From assembly GCF_000018545.1 (NCBI RefSeq), contig NC_012587.1:496001-560000 (forward strand): 64,000 nucleotides of DNA. The letters are read 5' to 3'. Below, piece after piece: positions 36,929-45,372 of the stretch. The DNA is from Sinorhizobium fredii NGR234. GTDB lineage: Bacteria > Pseudomonadota > Alphaproteobacteria > Rhizobiales > Rhizobiaceae. How positions within the stretch are numbered: position 1 is the stretch's first letter; each line of letters starts with the position of its first letter. The translations under genes were made by a program, and so were the position numbers. The notes under the pieces are model-generated. The model was not told the DNA's origin, searched no databases, and saw only the letters and a program-made list of their open reading frames with translations.

Positions 36929-39238
36929 ATGGTTTCGACCTATCTCGACTACAATCTCATCGCGCGGGACATGAAGGTCAGCCTGAAGCGGGTGTCGGAG
37001 CAGACGGTCGTCGCGCGCGACACGCAATACTACAAGGAGAATATCGGCAATGTGAGTTCGGTAGACGCGTTCCTCGACGACTACCGGCTCTATTCCTACG
37101 CGATGACGGCCTTTGGCCTGGGGGACATGATCGATTCGGTCGCCTTCATGCGAAAGGTGCTCGAAAGCGACCTCTCCGACACGAGCAGCTTCGCCAACAG
37201 CCTGACGGACGACCGCTACCGCGAATTCGCCCTCGCCTACAGCTTCAGCGGCGCGACCGCCGTCTCGCAGACGGAGGCGCAGCTCGACGAGATCATCGGC
37301 CTCTACGATACGAGCATTCTCAACATCGCGGAGACCCAGGAGGAGGAAACCCGCTACTACAACGTCATGATCGACAAGATCACCAGCGTCGATCAGCTTC
37401 TGAACAACGACAGGCTGAGAGCCTATGTCTTCACGGCCTTCGGCGTCGACGAAAGCACCTATTCCCGCCAGACGATCCGCAGCGTGCTGTCCAGCAGTTC
37501 CGGCGATGCGAGCAGCTACGAGAATACAGTGATTGCTCCGAAGCTCTCCGAACTCGAGACCGCCAAGGCCGCGGCGGAAGCGCAGTTGACCGCCGGCGGC
37601 CTCACCGACGAGGAAGAGGCGGAACTCGAGAGCAAGATAACGACCTACGCAAATTCCATTGCCACGCTGAACAACTATATCGACCTCGCCGCTGCCTTCG
37701 ACTTTAACTCCGATGGCACGGTGACCGCGGGCGCCGCACAGACGGACGAAAACAAAGAGACGACCAACGAACTCTATATCTCCAGCAATTCCCGCGTTAC
37801 GTCGCAGGCGGCGCTGCTGAACAAGGCCTATTTCGAGGAGACGATCGCGAGTATCACGACCGTCACTGAGCTCCTCGCGGATACACGCCTCTACAATTAC
37901 ATCAGGACCGCTTTCGACCTCGACGAGGTGACGATCGTTTCCGCAACGATCAAGAACATTCTGACGAGCGACCCGGATGACCCCGACAGCTATGTCAACA
38001 CGATCGGCGGCGGCGACGCGAACTATCTGGCGCTTGCCAATGCCTTCAACTTCCAGGAGGACGGCACGCTGGCCGTCGGCGACAGCGCGCAGACTGCGGC
38101 GCAGACGACGCTCACCTCCAACCGCTACATGACGCGTTACAACGACAAGGACGACGAAGCCGACGAAAAGGCGGTCAGTGCCTACAAGACCGCTGTCGCC
38201 AGCATGACGTCCGTCGACGATTTCATCGGGTCTGCGTCGATCTATGATTTCGCCCTCAAGGCCGTCGGCCTGGATCCCGACACGGCAAGCACACGGACCA
38301 TCAAGCGCGTCCTGACCAGCGACCTCACGGATCCGAAAAGCTACGTCTACTCGCTCAAGGACGAGCGTTACGTGACGCTCGCCAAACTGTTCAACTTTAC
38401 GACAGAGGGTGAGATCGGCCCGCCGGCACTGGCTCAATCGGAAACGCAAATCCAGGAAACGGCAAAGAACCATATCGTCATCAAGTCCCGTTTTGGGTCG
38501 GAGGACGACAAGACCAAAGCTCAAGAGGAAAGCGAATATTATACGGCCGGGGTTGCCAAGCTCTCCTCGCTTGACGAATTCCTTGCCGACGACCGCCTTG
38601 TCACCATAGCGCTTGAGGCGAACGGCATCGACCCCGAGGGGGTGACCGCCGACGTGCTCCGCCAGATCTTCAACTCCGATCTCGACGATCCCGAGAGCGT
38701 CATCAACGAACAGGAAAATTCCGCTGCCTATGTCTCGCTCGTTACTTCCTTCAATTTCGATAGCGAAGGAAACGTGCTGCGCGAGGACAGGGATAGCATC
38801 GTCACGCGCCAGGGGCTCTACGAAACGCTCGACCAGTATCTGCGCCAGACGCTGGAAGAACAGGCCGGCGAGAGCAATGAAGGCGTTCGCCTCGCGCTCT
38901 ATTTCGAACGGAAGGCGGGGTCGCTCGTCGATGCCTATGACCTCCTGGCCGACGACGCGCTTGCCGAGGTCTTCCGCACGATCTTCAGCCTGCCCGACGA
39001 GTTCAGCACGATGGACATCGACCAGCAGGCGAAGATCGTCGAAAAGAATCTCGATCTCGAGAAACTGAGCGACCCGGCTGAACTGAAGAAGCTGCTGGCA
39101 CGCTTTGCCGTGCTTTACGATCTCGAAAACAACACGGAGGTCGACCCGGCTGTGTCGGTCCTGACAAGTACGGGCAGCAGCGTCGGCATCAGCGCCGACA
39201 CGCTCTATACGCTGTCCCAGCTCCGGATGGGCGGGTAA
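36929..39238 (+). CDS. Large protein of tandem DUF1217 repeats
   Basis: 769 residues from ATG 36929 (VSTYLDYNLIARDMKVSLKR), the usual DUF1217 opening; the frame upstream to 36800 adds 43 unlike residues. Five related units of about 75-110 residues start near residues 34, 141, 297, 416 and 534. Each has a Y/SVDxFLxDxRLYxYAxxAFGL core, then ...VLxSDLxDPxSY and a YxxLAxAFNF end. A sixth, divergent unit (about 653 on, VRLALYFERKAG) resembles the usual domain C-terminus. No signal peptide, few if any cysteines, acidic. DUF1217 genes often lie in rhizobial flagellar clusters; this one does not. Function unknown. Confidence 0.82.
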   Translation: MVSTYLDYNLIARDMKVSLKRVSEQTVVARDTQYYKENIGNVSSVDAFLDDYRLYSYAMTAFGLGDMIDSVAFMRKVLESDLSDTSSFANSLTDDRYREFALAYSFSGATAVSQTEAQLDEIIGLYDTSILNIAETQEEETRYYNVMIDKITSVDQLLNNDRLRAYVFTAFGVDESTYSRQTIRSVLSSSSGDASSYENTVIAPKLSELETAKAAAEAQLTAGGLTDEEEAELESKITTYANSIATLNNYIDLAAAFDFNSDGTVTAGAAQTDENKETTNELYISSNSRVTSQAALLNKAYFEETIASITTVTELLADTRLYNYIRTAFDLDEVTIVSATIKNILTSDPDDPDSYVNTIGGGDANYLALANAFNFQEDGTLAVGDSAQTAAQTTLTSNRYMTRYNDKDDEADEKAVSAYKTAVASMTSVDDFIGSASIYDFALKAVGLDPDTASTRTIKRVLTSDLTDPKSYVYSLKDERYVTLAKLFNFTTEGEIGPPALAQSETQIQETAKNHIVIKSRFGSEDDKTKAQEESEYYTAGVAKLSSLDEFLADDRLVTIALEANGIDPEGVTADVLRQIFNSDLDDPESVINEQENSAAYVSLVTSFNFDSEGNVLREDRDSIVTRQGLYETLDQYLRQTLEEQAGESNEGVRLALYFERKAGSLVDAYDLLADDALAEVFRTIFSLPDEFSTMDIDQQAKIVEKNLDLEKLSDPAELKKLLARFAVLYDLENNTEVDPAVSVLTSTGSSVGISADTLYTLSQLRMGG

Positions 39239-39255
39239 GCGCCGCCTTCGTCTTG

Positions 39256-39303
39256 GAGCGGGATGAGGAAAAGCGTGTGCGGCTTTCCGCCCGCATCCCG
39301 CTC
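39256..39303. repeat. Palindrome of a rhizobial intergenic repeat
   Basis: GAGCGGGATG at 39256-39265 is the exact reverse complement of 39294-39303, with AAAAGCGTGTGCGGCTTTCC between. A degenerate copy of the central part occurs at 49658-49690. I recognise the type as a dispersed intergenic element of Sinorhizobium. Confidence 0.6.
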
Positions 39304-39318
39304 TAACTCATTAGAATC

Positions 39319-39366
39319 GATCACGTTTATGATTTTGGGTCGATTCGACCCAAAATCATCGTGATC
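39319..39366. terminator. Long symmetrical hairpin, likely bidirectional terminator
   Basis: GATCACG at 39319-39325 pairs with 39360-39366, and GATTTTGGGTCGA at 39331-39343 pairs with 39345-39357 around one base. It fills the space between two convergent genes and its last base falls in the stop codon of the FAD oxidoreductase gene. T-runs and A-runs lie inside the stem on both strands. This is a known repeat type in rhizobia. Confidence 0.7.
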
Positions 39367-40796
39367 TAGTCCTGCCGCAGCACCTTGTCCGGATTCATGA
39401 TCCCGGCCGGATCGAAGGCATGCTTGATCCGCCGCATCAGCTCGATCTCGATCGGCGAGCGGATGGCCGCGAGTTCGTCGCGCTTCAACTGGCCGATGCC
39501 GTGCTCGGCCGAGATCGATCCGTTGTATTTCAGCACGATGGCGTGAACGATCGCGTTCACTTCGCGCCAGCGGGCCAGAAAGGCCTGGCTATCCGCGCCG
39601 ATCGGCTGGGAAATGTTGTAGTGGATGTTGCCGTCGCCCATATGGCCGAAGGCGCAGATGCGCGCATCGGGGATCGCCGTCATGACCGCCGCGTCCGCGT
39701 CCGCCATGAAGGCCGGAATGCTCGACACCGGCACAGAGACGTCGTGCTTGATCGAGCCGCCTTCGGGCTTCTGTGCCGGCGACATGCTCTCGCGCAAGTG
39801 CCAGAGCGCCTTTCGCTGCGCTTCGCTCTGGGCGATGACGGCATTTTCGACGAGACCGTCGTCGATGCCTGCCTCGAGCAGGCCTTGCACCATCCGCTCC
39901 GCGCTCTCGGCGGAATCCGAGCTGGAGATATCGATCAGCGCATACCAGGGATGGCTCGTTTCCATCGGATCGCGAACGCCCGGTATGTGGCGGGTGGTGA
40001 ATTCGATGCCGAGCCGCGGCATCAGCTCGAAGCCGGTCAAGGCGGGGCCGCAGAGGCTCGATGCCCGGTCGAAGAGGCTGAGCGCGGCGTCAACGCTTGC
40101 GAGCCCGGCAAAGGCGACCTGATGGCCGCGCGGTTTCGGGAACAGCTTCAGGACCGCGCCGGTGATGACGCCAAGTGTTCCCTCCGCGCCGATGAAGAGA
40201 TCGCGCAGATCATAGCCGGTATTGTCCTTCTTGAGCCGCCTCAGGCCATCCCAGACTTCTCCGGTCGGTAGCACGACTTCCAGCCCCAGGCAGAGCTGTC
40301 GCGTGTTGCCATAGGCAAGCACCGCGGTCCCGCCGGCATTGGTGGAAAGATTGCCGCCGATCCGCGCCGAGCCTTCCGATCCGAGCGACAAGGGGAACAA
40401 TCGGTCGACGTCGTCCGCCGCCTTCTGGATATCTGCGAGAATGCAGCCGGCATCGGCGACGATGACATTGCCGACAGGGTCGATGTCGCGGATGCGATTC
40501 AGCCGTTCGAGTGACAGAGCCACGTCGGCCTTTCCCTCGCGCGGGATCTGTCCCGCAACGTGGCCGGTGTTGCCGCCCTGCGGCACGATCGCCGTTTGCG
40601 TCCGGCTGGCGAGCTGCAGGATTCGCGAGACTTCATCGACCGACCCGGGTTTGAGCACGAGCGGCGTCGTGCCGTGGTAGAGGCCGCGCGATTCGACGAG
40701 GTAGGGTGCCGTCTCTGCCGGGGCGGTCAGCGCATGGCCGGGGCCGACGATGTCCGCGAAGGAAGCGATCAATTCGGGAGAAGGGATTGCTGTCAT
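39366..40796 (-). CDS. GlcD-type FAD-linked oxidoreductase
   Basis: 476 residues of the FAD_binding_4 plus FAD-oxidase C fold used by glycolate oxidase GlcD, D-lactate and D-2-hydroxyglutarate dehydrogenases. IVPQGGNTGHVAGQIP, GSEGSARIGGNLSTNAGGTAVLAYG and LFIGAEGTLGVITGAVLKLFPKP form the FAD site; GHMGDGNIHYNISQP and SISAEHGIGQLKRDEL hold the metal/substrate residues. The substrate is not decided by sequence alone. It is 27 bases downstream of the Sua5/TsaC gene on the same strand. Confidence 0.9.
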   Translation of the reverse strand: MTAIPSPELIASFADIVGPGHALTAPAETAPYLVESRGLYHGTTPLVLKPGSVDEVSRILQLASRTQTAIVPQGGNTGHVAGQIPREGKADVALSLERLNRIRDIDPVGNVIVADAGCILADIQKAADDVDRLFPLSLGSEGSARIGGNLSTNAGGTAVLAYGNTRQLCLGLEVVLPTGEVWDGLRRLKKDNTGYDLRDLFIGAEGTLGVITGAVLKLFPKPRGHQVAFAGLASVDAALSLFDRASSLCGPALTGFELMPRLGIEFTTRHIPGVRDPMETSHPWYALIDISSSDSAESAERMVQGLLEAGIDDGLVENAVIAQSEAQRKALWHLRESMSPAQKPEGGSIKHDVSVPVSSIPAFMADADAAVMTAIPDARICAFGHMGDGNIHYNISQPIGADSQAFLARWREVNAIVHAIVLKYNGSISAEHGIGQLKRDELAAIRSPIEIELMRRIKHAFDPAGIMNPDKVLRQD

Positions 40797-40823
40797 GATC
40801 CTGCCTGCGATTCGTCTTGCCGG

Positions 40824-41798
40824 TCAAATCCTTGGGGCGGCGGCCCGCTCGAGGCGGTCGACGATCGCTTCGCCGAGACCCTCGCTTGGAACCGGGCCGA
40901 AAGCGATGCTTGAAACGCCGCTCGCGTCCGCTCTTTTCATATAGTCGAAAAGATTGGCGGCTGCTTCCCTGAGATTGCCGCTGGGGCTCAAGTCGAGCAC
41001 GATCGCCGCCGCGCTTTCGCCGGGCAGGGCCTTGCCGCCGAAGCGGATCAGCGCCTCACCCTTGCGGACGTCCTTGGCATTGAGCCGCACCGCAGCACCG
41101 GGTGCATAGTGCGAGGCGAGCATGCCGGGCGCCTCGATCGTCGCCCCCGCCGCTTCCGGGCGTCCGACGGTAAGGCCGGTGAGCGCCTCGATCTCCGCCG
41201 CGTCGAGACCGCCCGGCCGGAGCAATCGGAGCCTGCCGGCTTCGACCTTGATGATCGTCGACTCAAGGCCGATTTCGGCTGGTCCCGCATCGAGGATCAG
41301 CCCTAGCTTCGCGCCGAGGTCCGCTTCCACATGCGCCGCGCTGGTCGGGCTGATCTTTCCCGACGTATTGGCGCTCGGGGCGGCCAGCGGCCGCCCGAAA
41401 TGTGAAATCACCCGGCGGGAGAAGCCTTCGGGCATGCGGATCCCCAGCGTCTCGAGGCCGGCCGAGGCAAGGGCATGCACGGTGCTTTCGCGCCGCTCAG
41501 GCAGGATCAGCGTCAGAGGTCCGGGCCAGAATGCCTCCGCGAGCCGCCTGGAGAGCGGGTCGAACACCACATGCGCTTCGGCCATTGCCATGTCGGAGAC
41601 ATGGCAAATCAGCGGATTGAAGCGCGGCCGGCCCTTCATCTCGTAGATGCGGCTGATCGCATCGGCATTGGTCGCATCCGCAGCAAGGCCGTAGACGGTC
41701 TCCGTCGGAATGGCGACAGGCTCACCCTCGGAGAGCGCGGCGCAGGCCTTCTCGATCGCTCGGTCCGGTTCGATGCGCGTGTCGATGATTTCGGCCAT
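40824..41798 (-). CDS. L-threonylcarbamoyladenylate synthase (Sua5)
   Basis: Makes threonylcarbamoyl-AMP for the t6A37 tRNA modification. The 324 residues show the YrdC domain (AIPTETVYGLAADATNADAI, KGRPRFNPLICHVSD, RPLAAPSANTSGKISPTSAAHV, GLESTIIKVEAGRLRLLRPGG) followed by a C-terminal Sua5 domain (ASHYAPGAAVRLNAK). This is the long Sua5 type rather than the short TsaC. AAGGAG lies 10 bases before the ATG. Confidence 0.95.
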   Translation of the reverse strand: MAEIIDTRIEPDRAIEKACAALSEGEPVAIPTETVYGLAADATNADAISRIYEMKGRPRFNPLICHVSDMAMAEAHVVFDPLSRRLAEAFWPGPLTLILPERRESTVHALASAGLETLGIRMPEGFSRRVISHFGRPLAAPSANTSGKISPTSAAHVEADLGAKLGLILDAGPAEIGLESTIIKVEAGRLRLLRPGGLDAAEIEALTGLTVGRPEAAGATIEAPGMLASHYAPGAAVRLNAKDVRKGEALIRFGGKALPGESAAAIVLDLSPSGNLREAAANLFDYMKRADASGVSSIAFGPVPSEGLGEAIVDRLERAAAPRI

Positions 41799-41866
41799 GG
41801 CGGTTTCTGCTCCTTCCGTCGTTTCCTTAACGGAGGAGGCGGGAAAACAGAACGATTTTCTTGGGC

Positions 41867-42466
41867 TTAGAGGCGGCGAATGATCCGCCGCAGGGCCTCG
41901 TCGCGTGCGCCGAGCATCAGGACGTTCTTGAGCGCCACTTTCGGATCCTGCGTCCGGAAGATCAGACCATTGCCGCGAACGTTGCGATTGATGGCCATTT
42001 GCCCGCCTTCGGCGTTCGGCTCGATCGCAACCGCGAAATACATGCGTGAATAGCTTGGCTGTATCCGCTCGAAGAAATGCGTCTCGTCACCGAGGTCCGA
42101 GAAGAAGTTGGCGAAATAGAAAGCCCAGGCGATTTCGCGCGAGTGATTGAGGTTGGTCCTTGCGGCCGTCACATGGCAATAGCCGAGATGGGGACTGTCG
42201 GCGAGCGTCCGGTGGAAGATCAACTTCGGAAACTGGATAGAGGCGTGAAAGCCGTTGATCCTCTTGTGGGTCGTTTCGCCGGCCGCCTGCAGCTTCCGGC
42301 CCGTTTTCTCGGCCACCTCCTCATGGGTCATGTAGCGGCGCTGCTCGGGCAACCACGGGCGGCGCCGGTCGATGCGGCCGGTGCGCAGGAATTCCGTATG
42401 GCCCGCCGTTTTCGGCGTCGGCGCCTGTGTTCCGCCGGAGGCGTCGTAATATCTGAGCTTTGCCAT
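41867..42466 (-). CDS. Conserved rhizobial protein, possibly DUF6656
   Basis: 199 residues, soluble, rich in aromatic residues and His (GYCHVTAARTNLNHSREIAW, FFSDLGDETHFFERIQPSYS). No enzymatic motif was recognised; I place it tentatively in DUF6656. The start at 42466 (MAKLRYYDASGG) has AGAGG three bases ahead. It diverges from the long gbcA leader. Confidence 0.6.
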   Translation of the reverse strand: MAKLRYYDASGGTQAPTPKTAGHTEFLRTGRIDRRRPWLPEQRRYMTHEEVAEKTGRKLQAAGETTHKRINGFHASIQFPKLIFHRTLADSPHLGYCHVTAARTNLNHSREIAWAFYFANFFSDLGDETHFFERIQPSYSRMYFAVAIEPNAEGGQMAINRNVRGNGLIFRTQDPKVALKNVLMLGARDEALRRIIRRL

Positions 42467-42636
42467 CGACCTCTGCGTCACTTTTCAGCCAAGCGGATTG
42501 ATCCGTCAGCGAACGCTAAATCACTATGGTTAACAGACTATTTCGGCGCTTCGCCGGTTGTCTCGCCTTGCTTTGTGTCGCAAAAAGGCCAGCCGTCTTC
42601 GCGGCGGAGACGGCGCTTCTCAGAAAATTCAGCGTC

Positions 42637-42733
42637 TGGAAGCGTTCCACCTATCGTATTGTTTATTCTATAAAATATTATAGATGCCTCGACGTGATCG
42701 CGCGAAAATCTCTGTCGTCTTTCCAAAATGGAA
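42637..42733 (+). promoter_or_regulatory. Symmetric sites upstream of gbcAB
   Basis: Two 5-3-5 inverted repeats made of the same half-site lie 84 bases apart: TGGAA-GCG-TTCCA at 42637-42649 and TTCCA-AAA-TGGAA at 42721-42733 (half-sites in reverse order). Between them, TCTATAA-AATA-TTATAGA at 42667-42684 is a perfect AT-rich palindrome in an otherwise GC-rich region. They look like operators and a promoter for gbcAB or the divergent gene. No regulator can be named. Confidence 0.45.
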
Positions 42734-42817
42734 TGTCGCACATCGGCAGTTGTCGAGCCGAACTCCCCGCCTAGATTGAGATCGTCAAGGTACCGCCCCA
42801 GGGCAGGGATGGAGAAT

Positions 42818-42865
42818 TGGGGAGCCGCTCAAATTCCGGCTGCCACGCAACGGTGGAGAACCCCA
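42818..42865 (+). ncRNA. Compact three-way-junction RNA in the gbcA leader
   Basis: TGGGG at 42818-42822 pairs with CCCCA at 42861-42865 and encloses two hairpins: AGCCG/CGGCT (42823-42827 with 42837-42841, loop CTCAAATTC) and CCAC/GTGG (42843-42846 with 42853-42856, loop GCAACG). The segments AAATTCCGGC and CGCAACGGT resemble the conserved core of cobalamin riboswitches. Other cobalamin riboswitch parts were not found. It ends about 125 bases before the gbcA start and could be a leader regulator. Confidence 0.4.
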
Positions 42866-42991
42866 GCCTTGAGGCGTAAACGACCGTAACTGGTTGCGGC
42901 GGGCAGCCGGATCGGGACCATGGCGCACGGCATATCTTCGGCGCGGGTTTCTGTCCGTCCTCTCCGAAACAGGGCTAACGAGGATATGGGC

Positions 42992-44236
42992 ATGGACATT
43001 CAGAACGATATGCTGCGCAAGCTGAAGACGCGTCGCGACGGCTACAGTCTCGATCGGGCTTTTTATATCGACCCGGACTACTACCGCCAGGACCTGGAGC
43101 ATATTTGGTACAAGGACTGGCTCTTCGTCGGCCACGACTGCGAAATCCCGCGGCCCGGCAATTATTTCACGCTGCAGGTCGGCGACTACCCGGTCGTCAT
43201 CGTGCGCGATCGGCAAGGGGCGGTCCGGGCGCTGCATAACTCCTGTCGCCACCGCGGCTCGCGCGTTTGTACGCAGCACAAGGGCTCCTCGGCCAAGCTC
43301 GTCTGTCCCTATCACCAGTGGACCTACGAACTCGACGGCCGGCTGCTTTTTGCCCGGCAGATGCCGGAAGGCTTTGATCCGTCCGAGCACAGCCTGAAGC
43401 CGGTCAATTGCGAGACCGTCGGCGGCTACATCTTCGTCAGCCTCGCCGACGAGCCGATGGATTTCCAGCCGTTCCGAGAGACCGTTGCCGGCTATCTGGC
43501 GCCGCATCGCCTAGGCGAAACCAAGGTCGCCTACGAGAGCAAGATCGTCGAGAAGGGCAACTGGAAGCTTGTCTGGGAGAACAACCGCGAGTGCTACCAT
43601 TGCGCCGCCAACCATCCGGAACTCTGCCGGACCTATCCGGAGGCTCCGACCGTGACCGGCGTCCAGGGCGCCATGGACGATCCGGAAATCGGTGCCCATT
43701 GGGAAAGATGTGAGGCGGCGGGGCTGCCGAGCGCCTTCAAGATCGGCCCGACCGGCCAGTTCCGCATGACGAGAATGCCGCTCATCAACGGGGCCGAGAG
43801 CTATACGATGTCCGGCGAGAGGGCCGTGCGCCAACAGCTTTCCGCCGGCGTCGACGCGAACCGCATCGGCACGCTGCTTCTCTTCCATTATCCGACGACC
43901 TGGAACCACATCCTCGGCGACCACGCGATCACCTTCCGGGTCTTGCCGCTCGGGCCGGAACTGACTGAGGTCACGACCAAATGGCTTGTCAACAAGGATG
44001 CGGTCGAGGGTGTCGACTATACGCTCGAGGATCTGACGCATGTCTGGACCGAGACCAACGACCAGGACCGCCAGATCGTCGAGGAAAACGCATTCGGCAT
44101 CCGTTCGCCGGCCTATCAGCCGGGGCCCTATTCGGCGGAACACGAGGGGGGCGTCATGCAGTTCGTCGACTGGTATTCGCGCTTCATGCTGGATCGCCTG
44201 CAGGGCAGCGCCGCTCCTCTGTCGCGGGTGGCATGA
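42992..44236 (+). CDS. gbcA: Glycine betaine monooxygenase, oxygenase subunit
   Basis: A Rieske oxygenase of 414 residues that demethylates glycine betaine to dimethylglycine with formaldehyde release (GbcA type). The Rieske ligands are Cys85, His87, Cys105 and His108 (CRHRGSRVC, CPYHQW). The mononuclear iron site is ECYHCAANH with His203 and His208. The start at 42992 (MDIQNDMLRKL) has AGGA 7-8 bases ahead; the ATG at 42986 is too near it. Its stop overlaps gbcB by 4 bases. The close relative stachydrine demethylase has the same layout, so the substrate is inferred. Confidence 0.85.
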   Translation: MDIQNDMLRKLKTRRDGYSLDRAFYIDPDYYRQDLEHIWYKDWLFVGHDCEIPRPGNYFTLQVGDYPVVIVRDRQGAVRALHNSCRHRGSRVCTQHKGSSAKLVCPYHQWTYELDGRLLFARQMPEGFDPSEHSLKPVNCETVGGYIFVSLADEPMDFQPFRETVAGYLAPHRLGETKVAYESKIVEKGNWKLVWENNRECYHCAANHPELCRTYPEAPTVTGVQGAMDDPEIGAHWERCEAAGLPSAFKIGPTGQFRMTRMPLINGAESYTMSGERAVRQQLSAGVDANRIGTLLLFHYPTTWNHILGDHAITFRVLPLGPELTEVTTKWLVNKDAVEGVDYTLEDLTHVWTETNDQDRQIVEENAFGIRSPAYQPGPYSAEHEGGVMQFVDWYSRFMLDRLQGSAAPLSRVA

Positions 44237-45333
44237 CCATGGAAATGGCCCGCTCCTTCCACCATTTCGACGAGCTGCACCCCTGGATCGATCGCCAGCA
44301 CCTGCTTGAATGCACCTCCGTGGTCGCCGAGACCGCGGATGTGATGACCTTCACCTTCCGCTCCGACAGGCCGGCCTGGTTCCGCTATCTGCCCGGGCAG
44401 TTCGTGACGCTCGAACTTCCGACCGGCGAGGAACCGGTCATGCGCACCTACACGCTGTCGTCGACGCCGTCGCGCCCGCTTTCGGTTGCCGTGACGGTGA
44501 AGGCGCAGTCGAACAGCATCGGCACGCGCTGGATGTTTGACAATCTGAAGCCCGGCATGGTGTTGAAGGCGCTGGGGCCGCTCGGCGATTTCAGCTTCGT
44601 CCGGCATCCGGGCGAAAAATATCTCTTCATCTCGGCCGGGTCCGGCATCACCCCGATGATGTCGATGACCCGCTGGATGGCGGACTGCGCGCCGGCAACG
44701 GATGTCACCTTCGTCTCCTGCGCGAGGCAGCCGGAAGACCTGCTATTCAAGTCGGAGCTCGAGATCCTCGCCCGCCAGATGCCGCACCTCAATCTCGGCT
44801 TCCTGGTGGAAGGGCACGAAGCCCGTCACGGTTGGCACGGCCTGCGCGGCCGCATCGATGCGACGAAGCTGCCGCTGCTCGCACCGGATGTTCTCGAGCG
44901 AACGGTCTTCTGTTGCGGCCCCGAGCCCTTCATGCGCGGCGTCCGGGACATGTTGAAAGGGGCCGGCTTCGACATGGCCCGCTACCACCAGGAAAGCTTC
45001 CAGCCGGCAGCGGCCCCGGCGGCAGAGGAGCTTGCCATTCGCGCCGGACCGGCGACCGGCGCTGGCGCCGAGGCGGCGCGGGTGACCTTCACGATGAGCG
45101 GCAAGGATGTTTCGGCGGTCCCCGGCCAGACGATCCTGCAGACGGCACGCGCCAACGGCGTCAGGATTGGTGCCGCCTGCGAGGGCGGCATCTGCGGCAC
45201 GTGCCGCGTGTTGAAGATCGCCGGCGATGTCGCGATGAACCACAATGGCGGCATTCTCGACGACGAGATCGACGAGGGCTACATCCTCGCCTGTTGCTCG
45301 CGGCCCTTGGGCGACGTTCAGATCGAGGCGTGA
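44233..45333 (+). CDS. gbcB: Glycine betaine monooxygenase, reductase subunit
   Basis: 366 residues that pass electrons from NAD(P)H through FAD and a 2Fe-2S cluster to the GbcA Rieske centre. FAD binding: RTYTLSS near residue 77; NAD binding: SAGSGITPMMSMTRW; C-terminal plant-type ferredoxin domain: CEGGICGTCRVL with the fourth Cys in ILACCSRP. The ATG at 44233 overlaps the gbcA stop (ATGA), so the pair is translationally coupled. The longer frame upstream reads inside gbcA and was rejected. Confidence 0.87.
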   Translation: MTMEMARSFHHFDELHPWIDRQHLLECTSVVAETADVMTFTFRSDRPAWFRYLPGQFVTLELPTGEEPVMRTYTLSSTPSRPLSVAVTVKAQSNSIGTRWMFDNLKPGMVLKALGPLGDFSFVRHPGEKYLFISAGSGITPMMSMTRWMADCAPATDVTFVSCARQPEDLLFKSELEILARQMPHLNLGFLVEGHEARHGWHGLRGRIDATKLPLLAPDVLERTVFCCGPEPFMRGVRDMLKGAGFDMARYHQESFQPAAAPAAEELAIRAGPATGAGAEAARVTFTMSGKDVSAVPGQTILQTARANGVRIGAACEGGICGTCRVLKIAGDVAMNHNGGILDDEIDEGYILACCSRPLGDVQIEA

Positions 45334-45372
45334 GCGATTTTATTTCGGAGCGGGGGCTGCCGTTGGTCCGCG

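Noticed and set aside
42526..42774. 82-codon plus-strand frame in the gbcA leader
   Set aside because: No good ribosome site, mixed composition, and it overlaps the AT-rich palindrome and symmetric sites that look regulatory.
43981..44232. Longer N-terminus for gbcB
   Set aside because: It would lie inside gbcA in another frame; the ATGA overlap start at 44233 fits the family.
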